DNA of 64,000 nt, taken from NCBI RefSeq assembly GCF_014653155.1, contig NZ_BNAF01000001.1, forward strand, positions 248,001 to 312,000, in the 5' to 3' direction. Of this stretch, positions 55,442-63,692 are shown piece by piece. Below the pieces are notes generated by a model. That model ran no database searches. It saw only the letters and a program-made list of their open reading frames with translations, and was not told the origin of the DNA. The position numbers and the translations under genes are program-made. How positions within the stretch are numbered: the first letter of the stretch is position 1; each line of letters starts with the position of its first letter. This DNA comes from Sphingobacterium griseoflavum (GTDB taxonomy: Bacteria; Bacteroidota; Bacteroidia; Sphingobacteriales; Sphingobacteriaceae).

Positions 55442-56284
55442 ATGAAGTATTCATCCGTCATCTTTAGATCGCCTGCTATGGCAGATTGGCAGAAGGATCT
55501 GTTGATCGATGCCTTAGGCGGTATTGGTTATGACACGTTCGAAGACTTGGATCACGGATTTGCAGCCTATATACCGGCTGCAAATCTTGACCTTCAAGCA
55601 TTGGAAACTGTTCTTCTTCATGAAACGGAAGGGTTTGAGGTAGACTACGAGATTCAGGATATTGAAGATCAGAATTGGAACACGTTGTGGGAAAGCAATT
55701 TTAAGCCGATCACGGTGGACAACCGCTGTCATATACGGGCGACCTTCCATCAGCCACGACCGGATATGCCCTACGAGATCGTGATTGATCCAAAGATGTC
55801 GTTTGGTACTGGACATCACCAAACAACTTCCATGATGCTCTCGTATATTCTTGAAGACGATTTTACCGAGAAGCACGTGCTGGATATGGGCTGTGGGACG
55901 GGCATATTAGCAATTTTGGCCAGCAAACGCGGCGCAAATAATGCGCTAGCCGTCGATTACGATGAAATATGTGTGGCGAGTGTTCTTGAAAATACACAGC
56001 TGAATGGGGTCGATAACGTAAAGGCTATGCTCGGCTCAAAAGAAGCCCTTCAGGGCAAAACTTTTGATGTCATTTTAGCCAACATCAATAGGAATATTTT
56101 GCTGGATCAGCTGCATCAATACAGCGCTAGCATGAAGGACCACGGCGTATTGTACATCAGCGGTTTTTATGCATCGGAAGATTTGCCGATCTTGCGTAAA
56201 AAAGCGGAGGAAACCGGGTTTCAATATGTGAGTATGAAAGTGCAGGACAATTGGTGTTCGGCAAAGTTTAATAAAATTAGTTAA
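55442..56284 (+). CDS. prmA: Ribosomal protein L11 methyltransferase
   Basis: It trimethylates L11 using SAM. It has 280 residues. The N-terminal substrate-binding domain is followed by the family motif FGTGHHQTT (121-129) and SAM motif I DMGCGTGILAIL (148-159). The post-I block ALAVDYDEI and motif IV ILANINRNILL are typical of PrmA. It sits 2 bp after tpiA, and its TAA overlaps the ATG of the next gene by one base. Confidence 0.95.
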   Translation: MKYSSVIFRSPAMADWQKDLLIDALGGIGYDTFEDLDHGFAAYIPAANLDLQALETVLLHETEGFEVDYEIQDIEDQNWNTLWESNFKPITVDNRCHIRATFHQPRPDMPYEIVIDPKMSFGTGHHQTTSMMLSYILEDDFTEKHVLDMGCGTGILAILASKRGANNALAVDYDEICVASVLENTQLNGVDNVKAMLGSKEALQGKTFDVILANINRNILLDQLHQYSASMKDHGVLYISGFYASEDLPILRKKAEETGFQYVSMKVQDNWCSAKFNKIS

Positions 56285-57654
56285 TGCGTATTCATTTTAT
56301 AGCCATAGGGGGTGCCGTGATGCATAATTTGGCCATTTCGTTGGCTGAGCAAGGGCATCAGGTGTCGGGCTCCGACGATCAAATTGTCGAACCTTCGAAA
56401 TCACGTCTGAAAAAGGCGGGCTTGTTGCCCGCTAAGCTCGGCTGGTTTCCGGAGAAGATTACAGATGAGATCGATGCGGTGATCTTGGGGATGCATGCCG
56501 AGGTCGATAACGCCGAGCTAATCCGGGCGCAGGAACTCCACATAAAAATCTACTCTTTTCCAGAATTTATATACGAGCAAAGTATCAATAAAACGCGCGT
56601 GGTTGTGGCGGGCACTTACGGAAAAACCACGATCATGAGCATGATTATGCATGTGCTCAAGAAACTAGGTAGAGATTTTGATTATTTGGTTGGTGCACAA
56701 TTGGAGGGTTTTGATTCGCAGGTGAAACTGACAGCACATAACAAAATTATCTTGCTTGAAGGAGATGAATACTATGCTTCGCCGATTGATCATCAATCAA
56801 AATTTCATTTGTTTCATCCGAATATTGCTTTGATTAGCGGAGTTGATTGGAACGCGAGCCGGACAGATATCGGCCGCGATGACTACTTTGAGCAATTTGA
56901 AAGGTTTATCGATACTATTGTCAAGAAAGGAACACTGATTTATAATAAAGATAATGAATATCTGCGCGAGATCGTGGAGGAGACGTCCGATTGTAAGATC
57001 AATAGACATGGCTACAGGCTGCCGGAATATTCGATAAACAAAGGTGTCACCTATCTCCATTTGGGCGATGAGCGCATTCCTTTGCAGGTATTTGGTAAGC
57101 TTAATCTGTCGAACATTGCAGGTGCGTATACGGTATGTGAGTGGCTGGGCGTCAAGCGGATGGATTTTTACAACGCCATTCGAGACTTCAAGAGCTCCAT
57201 TCGCTATTTGGAGTTTGTGGCTAGCGATCATGGACGTGTTGTGTACCAAGACTTTAATTATTCTTCTTACAAGCTGCAGACGAGTATCCATGCTGTTAAA
57301 GAGCAATTTCCCGACCAGGGCTTGGTCACGATTATTGAATTGAACCCTTATGAGAGCCTAGACCGTAGTTTCCTCAACCAATACCGGGCATCTATGGACG
57401 AGTCTGACTATGCCGTTGTATTCGTTAATAAGGACGCAATCAAGGACAAAAATATATTAATAAGTAATTTGGAAGCCGAAATTACGGAGGTTTTTAATCA
57501 TAAAAATTTCACTTTTTTAAAAGATGTAATTTCGTTGGAACAATATTTGGAAGGTTTTAAATCACTGGAATTCAACCTTTTATTTATGATTTCTCCAAAT
57601 CACAATTTCGTGAACGTTGTTGGGTTCGCAGATAAGTTCTTTAAAAATTATTAA
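56284..57654 (+). CDS. mpl: UDP-N-acetylmuramate:tripeptide ligase (Mpl-type Mur ligase)
   Basis: Peptidoglycan recycling ligase of the MurC/Mpl group, joining recovered L-Ala-gamma-D-Glu-mDAP to UDP-MurNAc. It has 456 residues. The N-terminal Rossmann domain starts MRIHFIAIGGAVMHNLA, where canonical Mpl/MurC has a G-I-G-G-x-x-M pattern. The ATP loop is G110-TYGKTT, with Tyr where Mpl usually has His. EGDEYYASPID and the SSIRYLE, FNYSSYKLQTS and ELNPYESLDRS blocks follow the Mpl pattern of the phylum. It overlaps prmA by one base. Confidence 0.85.
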   Translation: MRIHFIAIGGAVMHNLAISLAEQGHQVSGSDDQIVEPSKSRLKKAGLLPAKLGWFPEKITDEIDAVILGMHAEVDNAELIRAQELHIKIYSFPEFIYEQSINKTRVVVAGTYGKTTIMSMIMHVLKKLGRDFDYLVGAQLEGFDSQVKLTAHNKIILLEGDEYYASPIDHQSKFHLFHPNIALISGVDWNASRTDIGRDDYFEQFERFIDTIVKKGTLIYNKDNEYLREIVEETSDCKINRHGYRLPEYSINKGVTYLHLGDERIPLQVFGKLNLSNIAGAYTVCEWLGVKRMDFYNAIRDFKSSIRYLEFVASDHGRVVYQDFNYSSYKLQTSIHAVKEQFPDQGLVTIIELNPYESLDRSFLNQYRASMDESDYAVVFVNKDAIKDKNILISNLEAEITEVFNHKNFTFLKDVISLEQYLEGFKSLEFNLLFMISPNHNFVNVVGFADKFFKNY

Positions 57655-57693
57655 TTATTTTTTTTCCGCGTTTTTCTTTAGTATTTTTTTTAT

Positions 57694-57701
57694 TACTTTT
57701 G
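57694..57701 (+). promoter_or_regulatory. -7 element for the XRE regulator
   Basis: TACTTTTG, 22 bases before the ATG at 57724, within a very T-rich stretch. Confidence 0.5.
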
Positions 57702-57723
57702 GAATAAGAAAAACAATTTACCC

Positions 57724-58053
57724 ATGAACGCATTAGGAAAAAAAATTCGTCTATTGAGACATCAAAAAGGTTGGAGCCAAGAAGACGTTGCAAAACGTTT
57801 AGACATTTCTATCCCAGCTTTTTCAAAAATTGAAACAGGTATTACCGATGTTAATCTATCTAGGTTAAATCAAATCTCTAAACTTTTTGGTCTTTCACTA
57901 GTTCAGTTGTTGTCAACTACGGATTCTGAAGAAGAAAAGCAGATCCAAGATGAAATCAACGTATTGAACAAAAAGCTTCAATCAAGGGACGGAGAAGTGA
58001 TAGAACTGCAGAAGAAGGTCATCGACTTATACGAGCAATTGCATAAGAAATAA
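57724..58053 (+). CDS. XRE-family helix-turn-helix regulator with coiled-coil tail
   Basis: A 109-residue protein. The Cro/C1-type HTH occupies about residues 6-60 (IRLLRHQKGWSQEDVAKRL ... FSKIETGITDVNLSRL). A long charged helix follows (about 68-108, EEEKQIQDEINVLNKKLQSRD...), predicted to be a coiled-coil for dimerisation. No ligand domain is present. The target is unknown. No toxin or phage gene is nearby. It is followed by a strong terminator. Confidence 0.92.
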   Translation: MNALGKKIRLLRHQKGWSQEDVAKRLDISIPAFSKIETGITDVNLSRLNQISKLFGLSLVQLLSTTDSEEEKQIQDEINVLNKKLQSRDGEVIELQKKVIDLYEQLHKK

Positions 58054-58070
58054 CCTGAATCGATTGGTAT

Positions 58071-58113
58071 CATGTAAAAAGGCAGCGTCTAATAAACGCT
58101 GCCTTTTTACATG
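58071..58113. terminator. Terminator of the XRE gene, bidirectional
   Basis: A perfect 18-bp inverted repeat (58071-58088 with 58096-58113), core GGCAGCGT/ACGCTGCC, with A5/T5 tracts in the arms and a 7-base loop. It also lies past the stop of the small acidic gene on the minus strand. Confidence 0.9.
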
Positions 58114-58156
58114 CTTTTCTGTTTGTCCGGTTGATTTTCAAAATGTTGTGCACTAA

Positions 58157-58318
58157 CTAAAAATCGTCGTCGTCATCATCGAAATCATCAAGATCTCCGA
58201 TGGAATCGATTTCGTCTAATTCGAAATCATCATCATAGACATCCTCTGCATCATCCTCGGGACCGTTAAAATTGACGAATCCATCAATTAAGACTTCTTG
58301 TTCTACCACTTGCATCAT
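58157..58318 (-). CDS. 53-residue strongly acidic microprotein
   Basis: A minus-strand frame from ATG 58318 (or the adjacent ATG 58315) to TAG 58159-58157. The product has 53 residues, over 40% Asp/Glu, no Lys or Arg, and ends in a DDFDDDDDDF tail. The codons alternate GAT/GAC/GAA as in coding sequence, and a terminator-like hairpin lies beyond the stop. Similar tiny Asp-rich proteins are common in Bacteroidota, but I know no function. It lies between the XRE gene (convergent) and scpB (same strand, upstream). Confidence 0.6.
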   Translation of the reverse strand: MMQVVEQEVLIDGFVNFNGPEDDAEDVYDDDFELDEIDSIGDLDDFDDDDDDF

Positions 58319-58448
58319 AGTCTTTTCGTGTTAAAAATTGATAAATCTTATGTTTGTTACCCAAGGTAAAAATAATCAAGAATATGGTAACTTTAAACTT
58401 TTTTTTCTTTTTTATACGTTGTAAAACAATGAGTTAGCATGGTGCTTG

Positions 58449-59009
58449 CTAGTCGCTTATTTCACCGATACTATTCTCTTCAGACACGATGTCTTTTAGT
58501 TGAGGAAGATCCTTGGCACTTTTTACACCGAAATGCTGCATAAACTGATCGCTGGTCGCATATAACAGTGGTTTACCAATACTATCTGACTTTCCGGCGA
58601 TCTGAACGAGTTTCTTTTCCAATAGGCGTTGTATGGAATAATCGCAGTTCACGCCACGGATTTGTTCGACTTCCAACTTCGTTATGGGTTGCCGGTAAGC
58701 GATGATCGCGAGCGTCTCCAATGCAGACTGACTCAGTTTTTTTCTATCTTTATGTGCTTGAAGCTGATTGACGACCTCATGGTAGCGCTCTTTCGTCAGG
58801 AATTGATATTGATTGTTGATTTCGCGGAGATGAAAAACCTGTTCTTCGCTTTCGTACTTTTCCGCGATTTTTGCCAGTAGATCGACTACCTCTTGGCGAT
58901 TGATGTCGATCGCTAGTGCGTCTTCCAAAACCTGCTTGATTTCGCTGGCCCCTATGCCTTCCTCCGCAGCGAAGATTATCGCTTCTATATTTAAAAGGAT
59001 TTCTTTCAT
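58449..59009 (-). CDS. scpB: Segregation and condensation protein ScpB
   Basis: Winged-helix subunit of the SMC-ScpAB condensin complex that organises the chromosome. It has 186 residues. ScpB blocks are IEAIIFAAEEGIGASEI, LSQSALETLAIIAYRQPITKLEVEQIRGV and LLYATSDQFMQHFGVKSAKDLP. The C-terminal tail is short and acidic. It starts 12 bp after the mqnC stop on the same strand, so the two are co-transcribed. scpA is not in the window. Confidence 0.95.
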   Translation of the reverse strand: MKEILLNIEAIIFAAEEGIGASEIKQVLEDALAIDINRQEVVDLLAKIAEKYESEEQVFHLREINNQYQFLTKERYHEVVNQLQAHKDRKKLSQSALETLAIIAYRQPITKLEVEQIRGVNCDYSIQRLLEKKLVQIAGKSDSIGKPLLYATSDQFMQHFGVKSAKDLPQLKDIVSEENSIGEISD

Positions 59010-59021
59010 CCTGTCTGGTAT

Positions 59022-60143
59022 CTAATAATTAATAACCTGTTCTTCCATTGGCGGTAGCTCCCGAAAATCATATTTCTGGGTGCGTAATTGCGGTTCGAAG
59101 CCGGCTTCGCGTATTGCGTCTTGTATTGATTTCGACGTAAACCGGTGCGGCGCACCAGCTGCTGAAACGACATTTTCTTCAATCATGATCGAGCCAAAAT
59201 CGTTTGCACCGGCGTGCAAACAGAGTTGAGCAGTACGCTTTCCTACGGTAAGCCATGATGCCTGTATATTCTTTATATTCGGTAACATGATCCGGCTCAA
59301 TGCAATCATCCGTATATATTCCTCACCGGTGACGTTATTCGTGATGCCGCGCAGACGCTTCAATAATGTCCCGTCATCCTGAAACGGCCACGGTATAAAT
59401 GCGATAAATCCATGTGCTTCGGATGGTTTTTCTGCTTGTACCTCGCGAATCCACACCAAATGTTCAAAGCGCTCTTCTATCGTTTCAATATGTCCAAACA
59501 TCATCGTTGCCGAAGTTGGCAAATTAATTTGGTGGGCAGCCCGCATAACGTCTAGCCATTCTTGGCCGCCACATTTTCCCTTCGAGATAAGTCTTCTCAC
59601 GCGATCGTTCAAGATTTCTGCTCCTGCCCCCGGTAGAGAGTCCAATCCGGATTTTTTCATGGCCCGTAGCACGTCGATGTGACGGAGACCTTCCAACTTA
59701 GCAACATGTGCGATTTCTGGCGGGCCGAGTGCGTGCAATTTTAAAGATGGGTAGATATCCTTTAGCTGTTTAAACAAGTTCGTGTAGAAATCCAAACCTA
59801 GATCGGGATGGTGGCCACCCTGCAAAAGCAATTGGTCGCCTCCATAACGAAAAGTTTCTTCTATTTTTTTTCTGTACGTGTCTATATCGGTGATGTAACT
59901 TTCGTCGTGCCCCGGTCGGCGGAAGAAATTGCAAAACTTACAATTGGCGATGCAGACGTTGGTCGTATTTACATTTCGATCGATCTGCCAAGTTACCTTC
60001 CCATGTGGAACTTGCTTCTTTCGAAGCTCATTCGCTACAAAGGTTAAGTCTGCCGTAGCAGCGTGGTGATAGAGGTATATGCCTTCTTCTTTACTTAGAA
60101 AGTCAAACTGTAAGGCACGCTCTAATAGTTTATCAACATTCAT
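59022..60143 (-). CDS. mqnC: Cyclic dehypoxanthinyl futalosine synthase MqnC
   Basis: Radical-SAM enzyme of the futalosine route to menaquinone. From ATG 60143 it has 373 residues. The iron-sulfur motif is C64-IAN-C68-KF-C71. It is followed by the MqnC-specific FFRRPG, LQGGHHPDLGLDFY, LPGAGAEIL and WLTVGKRTAQLCLHAGANDFG blocks. The longer frame uses a TTG at 60152 that overlaps the TATCTTTG element, so 60143 is chosen. That element ends 6 bases before the ATG. Downstream is scpB. It shows that this organism makes menaquinone by the futalosine pathway. Confidence 0.95.
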   Translation of the reverse strand: MNVDKLLERALQFDFLSKEEGIYLYHHAATADLTFVANELRKKQVPHGKVTWQIDRNVNTTNVCIANCKFCNFFRRPGHDESYITDIDTYRKKIEETFRYGGDQLLLQGGHHPDLGLDFYTNLFKQLKDIYPSLKLHALGPPEIAHVAKLEGLRHIDVLRAMKKSGLDSLPGAGAEILNDRVRRLISKGKCGGQEWLDVMRAAHQINLPTSATMMFGHIETIEERFEHLVWIREVQAEKPSEAHGFIAFIPWPFQDDGTLLKRLRGITNNVTGEEYIRMIALSRIMLPNIKNIQASWLTVGKRTAQLCLHAGANDFGSIMIEENVVSAAGAPHRFTSKSIQDAIREAGFEPQLRTQKYDFRELPPMEEQVINY

Positions 60144-60149
60144 CGTTAA

Positions 60150-60157
60150 CAAAGATA
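60150..60157 (-). promoter_or_regulatory. -7 element for mqnC-scpB
   Basis: Minus-strand TATCTTTG with 6 bases between it and the ATG at 60143. Confidence 0.6.
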
Positions 60158-60370
60158 CATAGGATTTTTTTTAGTGTGAAATCTTTACGCCAAACACAAC
60201 ATTTTGCCACCCTGAACAGGATTCTCATTGAGCGGGAAATTTCTATTTTGCCCGATGGCAACGACCGTTTACCTTGCCGGCAAAGCCTATCTTTTTTAGG
60301 TTGGTTTTTTCAACAGGCCGTAAACTATTCTCTGGGATATTTGTTATATTTATTGAAAAACAAGAAGGTT

Positions 60371-60802
60371 ATGATAGAGCCTGCGCCAATACTCGTTGAA
60401 CGAACTTATGCTGTAACTCCTGACCGGGTGTGGGAAGCCCTCACAGATCGGGATAAACTGGCTATTTGGTATGTCGAAATACCGAATTTTGAGCTAAACA
60501 AAGGGGCTGAATTCAATTTTTACGAGTCGAAAGGCTCGAATAGGTACCATTATCGGATCAAGATACTGGATGTTAAGCCCAACGAGCTTCTGCGTTACGC
60601 CTGGAGTCATCCTGCCGAAAGCGAAGGGCTATCGGTGGTAACATGGCATCTTACACCGCGAGGAAATGCGACAGCGGTGAAAGTCTTGCATGAAGGGATT
60701 GAAAATTTTTCCGATGCGGGCGAACTGTTGGATCGAGCGAAATACGAGAAAGGCTGGAATACGATTTTGGGTACATCGCTGGCTAATTTTTTAGAAGAGT
60801 AA
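60371..60802 (+). CDS. SRPBCC (AHSA1-like) family protein
   Basis: A 143-residue START/Bet v1-fold protein. The AHSA1/SRPBCC pattern is visible: VERTYAVTPDRVWEALTDRDKLAIWY at the front (ligand pocket and first helix), the YHYRIKILDVKPNELLRYAW strands, and the C-terminal helix YEKGWNTILGTSLANFLEE. It binds hydrophobic ligands or acts as a co-chaperone-like protein; function is unproven. The open frame reaches a GTG at 60176, but the extra 65 residues are not family sequence. It is 10 bp upstream of a small GNAT gene. Confidence 0.88.
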   Translation: MIEPAPILVERTYAVTPDRVWEALTDRDKLAIWYVEIPNFELNKGAEFNFYESKGSNRYHYRIKILDVKPNELLRYAWSHPAESEGLSVVTWHLTPRGNATAVKVLHEGIENFSDAGELLDRAKYEKGWNTILGTSLANFLEE

Positions 60803-60812
60803 AAAAAATACC

Positions 60813-61088
60813 ATGGAATTAATACATGTAGAGGATCAAGGCAAATGGTTGGCTTTGAATGACGAAGTCCAGATCGGAGAATTGCTGTATGAGCGTGATG
60901 AAAACACGTTGACAATAACCTTTACGGAGGTTGAACCCTATTATAGAGGAAATAAGATCGCGGAAGAACTAGTTCTTGCTGCTATACAACTTGCGCGCGA
61001 CAACGCATTAAAGGTTATTCCGGCTTGCTCGTTCGCGGTAACAGTGTTTGAGCGTTACCCAGATCAACGGGATGTTTTGGCGCAGTAA
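60813..61088 (+). CDS. Small GNAT-type N-acetyltransferase (COG2388)
   Basis: A 91-residue minimal acetyltransferase. The acetyl-CoA loop region is YYRGNKIAEELVLAAIQLA, equivalent to the R-G-x-G-x-A loop with N in place of G, followed by KVIPACSFAVTVFERYPD with the CSF-x-x-x-F pattern of the COG2388 family. The substrate is unknown. It is translated 10 bp after the SRPBCC gene. Confidence 0.88.
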   Translation: MELIHVEDQGKWLALNDEVQIGELLYERDENTLTITFTEVEPYYRGNKIAEELVLAAIQLARDNALKVIPACSFAVTVFERYPDQRDVLAQ

Positions 61089-61183
61089 GTTACCCGGTTG
61101 TTTCATGAACGTAAAAAATTGGCTTATACCACGTTAGAGAAGGTTGGAAATATCCCTAATTGTGTAAGAACTATCCTGATTAT

Positions 61184-61948
61184 CTAAAGGGCAATAAGCA
61201 GTATTGCCGAAAAAACCACCAAGATCATGATCAATAAGCGGAATTGTTTTTCTGGTAACAGATGGACGATGCGGATCCCGATCAGACCGCCTAGCAAAAT
61301 AAATGGTAAGGCCAATAAATTGAGTATGAAACCATTCCAACTCAAGTTGTGCCAGACAAAGGCTTGCAAAGGGATTTTACTTAGATTAAGGATCATGATG
61401 AACCAGGCCGAAGTGGCCGCAAATGTTATTTTATCGAGCCGTTTCGATAACATATAGACGGATAGGGCGGGACCTGCTGCATTTCCAATCATCGTTGAAA
61501 AGCCTAAGATAAACCCAAATATCGGTGAATACCAGCGATGCTGAATCAGTCGATCTTGCTGCGCTCGCGAGGAGCGCTCTAGGCCCAACATTATGCCTAT
61601 ACCTAAAATTATGCAGCTGCCCATTAATATTTTAAATGTTTTATCAGGCACGTAGTTCCCCAAAAACAGCCCGAATGCAAGGCCTACTAGGGCGGCGGGC
61701 AGCAGTTTTTTTACCTCATGCCACAAAAAAGCCTTACGATAATACACCACCGCAATTAGATCTGCAAAGCAAAGTAGCAGCAATACGATACCTGTGGAAT
61801 ATTTAGCTCCAAATAGCATGGCGAATAAAGGTACAGCTAATGTACCGACATTCTGTATACCGGTTTTCGACATGCCGATGAGCGCGGCACACAGGAAATA
61901 TATCGCCCAGCCGCTTGGAGACGAGATTAGCTGGAATGCCTCAGCCAT
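61184..61948 (-). CDS. TauE/SafE family sulfite/anion exporter
   Basis: A 254-residue inner-membrane protein with about eight hydrophobic segments. The family's first repeat has CAALIGMSKTGIQNVGTLAVPLFAMLFG, followed by GNYVPDKTFK. The second repeat has GNAAGPALSVYML. Members export sulfite, sulfoacetate or other organic anions; the substrate here is unknown. It starts 1 bp after the HAD hydrolase stop, so the two genes form an operon. Confidence 0.92.
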   Translation of the reverse strand: MAEAFQLISSPSGWAIYFLCAALIGMSKTGIQNVGTLAVPLFAMLFGAKYSTGIVLLLLCFADLIAVVYYRKAFLWHEVKKLLPAALVGLAFGLFLGNYVPDKTFKILMGSCIILGIGIMLGLERSSRAQQDRLIQHRWYSPIFGFILGFSTMIGNAAGPALSVYMLSKRLDKITFAATSAWFIMILNLSKIPLQAFVWHNLSWNGFILNLLALPFILLGGLIGIRIVHLLPEKQFRLLIMILVVFSAILLIAL

Positions 61949-61949
61949 C

Positions 61950-62612
61950 CTAATTCTGACGAATAAGTGCTTTCACCTTCGCAGCATCAATTTCGTAATA
62001 ATCATTAATGTACTCGGCGCAGGGTGGTAACTGGTCTCTCGTATGTGAGCTGAGCACACCTACGACTTTCATACCGGCCTGTAAGCCCGCTGTCACGCCA
62101 GAAAAAGAATCTTCAAACACCAAGCAATGAACAGGGTCAATACCGATGTTCTGCGCTGATTTAAGGTATACTTCGGGGTTGGGTTTGTGCAAGGCTACAT
62201 TTTCGCTGGCCAGTAACGACTCCATTTTGTCCGCAATTTGCAGGACATCGAGTATCAATTCCAAATTGGCGCGGGGTGCAGAGGTCGCTACTGCCGTTTT
62301 GAACCCGTTTGCTTTCAGGTCGTCCAAAAAATTTACATAATTCGGTAATGTCGTCACCTCCGATTTGTAAATCTCTCGAAATAGGGCCTCTTTTTCGCTT
62401 TCTAATGCAATTAATTCGTCGCCAACGATGCTACGCTTAAAAAAATGCGTCATGATATAGCTGTTGTGCTTGCCATACATATGATCTTCGAACTCTTTAT
62501 CGGAATAGGCTATTTTGTATTTGTCAAAGAAAATAGCAAAGGCCTTGGCATGATATGGATTCGTGTGGCAAATCACGCCGTCCATATCAAAAATGACAGC
62601 ATATTGGTTCAT
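61950..62612 (-). CDS. HAD-superfamily hydrolase (beta-phosphoglucomutase-like)
   Basis: A 220-residue haloacid dehalogenase-like phosphatase or mutase of subfamily IA. The nucleophile pair is D9 and D11 in FDMDGV, the motif II region is VATSAPRANLE, motif III Lys is in HKPNPEVYL and motif IV is FEDSFSGVTAG. The HTNPYHAKAFAIFF cap helix is of the beta-PGM kind, so a sugar phosphate substrate is likely. A TATCTTTG element ends 4 bases before the ATG. It is co-transcribed with the downstream TauE/SafE gene. Confidence 0.92.
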   Translation of the reverse strand: MNQYAVIFDMDGVICHTNPYHAKAFAIFFDKYKIAYSDKEFEDHMYGKHNSYIMTHFFKRSIVGDELIALESEKEALFREIYKSEVTTLPNYVNFLDDLKANGFKTAVATSAPRANLELILDVLQIADKMESLLASENVALHKPNPEVYLKSAQNIGIDPVHCLVFEDSFSGVTAGLQAGMKVVGVLSSHTRDQLPPCAEYINDYYEIDAAKVKALIRQN

Positions 62613-62616
62613 GGCG

Positions 62617-62624
62617 CAAAGATA
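62617..62624 (-). promoter_or_regulatory. -7 element for the HAD-TauE/SafE unit
   Basis: Minus-strand TATCTTTG with 4 bases between it and the ATG at 62612, predicting a leaderless mRNA. Confidence 0.6.
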
Positions 62625-62693
62625 ATCAAAACTATTTTATTGTCCGAGCTGTTCGCTGTAAAAGCAAATATTTACGATGAAAGTGAGCTTCCA

Positions 62694-63692
62694 ATGAATC
62701 TATTATCTGTAAACGAATGTGGCCTGTATTGTAAACAGGGCGACTTTTATATCGATCCGTGGAAGCCGGTCAAGACAGCACTCATCACCCACGGCCACAG
62801 CGATCATATGCGTGCGGGGATGTCCAGTTATATCTGCCATCACCACACCCTACCTATCCTAAAGTTACGACTAGGCCCCGACAACCTCGTGCAAGGTGTA
62901 TCTTACGGCGAAGAATTTGAAATTAACGGTGTGAAGATATCCTTTCATCCTGCAGGACATATCATTGGTTCGGCGCAGATACGTATGGTCTATGAAGGTG
63001 AAGTGTGGTTATTCACGGGAGACTATAAGCTTTCTGTAGATGGGGTGAGCCAGCCATACGAACTGGTGAAGTGTGATCATTTTATCACAGAAAGTACATT
63101 CGGACTGCCTGTATACAATTTCCCTACCAATCAATCGATCTATGAAAGCATCAACGCATGGTGGCAGGAGAATGCGAAGGAGGGCGTAAATACTGTTTTG
63201 TTGGGCTATGCTTTAGGCAAGGCACAGAATATATTAGCCCATGCAGATAAAAGCATTGGCGATGTGTTCCTACATGGCGCTGTCGACAATGTCAACCAAG
63301 CCTTGACAGAGGTTGGTTACACCTTTGCGGGCACTCGTATAACGGCTGATACACGACGCGATGCGATTCGCGGAGCATTGATCGTGGCGCCGCCATCGGC
63401 TATGGATACCCCATGGTTGCGTACGCTCAAACCCTATCGTATTGCGATGTGCAGTGGTTGGATGCAACTTCGTGGTGCACGTAGGCGTAGAGGCGTTGAT
63501 CGCGGCTTTGTGTTATCCGACCACTGCGATTGGGCGCAGCTCAACCAAGCCGTACGGGATACGGAGGCGAAGCAAGTATATGTCACCCACGGCTATGAAC
63601 ACAACTTTAGTAAATGGGTACAAGACGAATATCACATCGGTGCCTCGATATTTAAGACACTTTATAATGATGCGGAGGAGGAAAATGTATGA
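62694..63692 (+). CDS. Ligase-associated DNA exonuclease (MBL/beta-CASP fold)
   Basis: A 332-residue metallo-beta-lactamase-fold nuclease found beside ATP-dependent DNA ligases and thought to process DNA ends. Metal motif H33-G-H35-S-D37-H38 is in the first third. PAGHIIGSAQI and FTGDYK follow in the core. The C-terminal motifs are LSDHCDW and VTHGYE. The frame is open back to 62445, but that part runs against the HAD gene and is not family sequence; ATG 62694 begins MNLLSVNECGLYC. Its TGA overlaps the ATG of the ligase gene (ATGA). Confidence 0.93.
   Translation: MNLLSVNECGLYCKQGDFYIDPWKPVKTALITHGHSDHMRAGMSSYICHHHTLPILKLRLGPDNLVQGVSYGEEFEINGVKISFHPAGHIIGSAQIRMVYEGEVWLFTGDYKLSVDGVSQPYELVKCDHFITESTFGLPVYNFPTNQSIYESINAWWQENAKEGVNTVLLGYALGKAQNILAHADKSIGDVFLHGAVDNVNQALTEVGYTFAGTRITADTRRDAIRGALIVAPPSAMDTPWLRTLKPYRIAMCSGWMQLRGARRRRGVDRGFVLSDHCDWAQLNQAVRDTEAKQVYVTHGYEHNFSKWVQDEYHIGASIFKTLYNDAEEENV

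Noticed and set aside
60176..60370. 65-codon GTG-started extension of the SRPBCC protein
   Set aside because: Not family sequence. The domain starts at the ATG at 60371.
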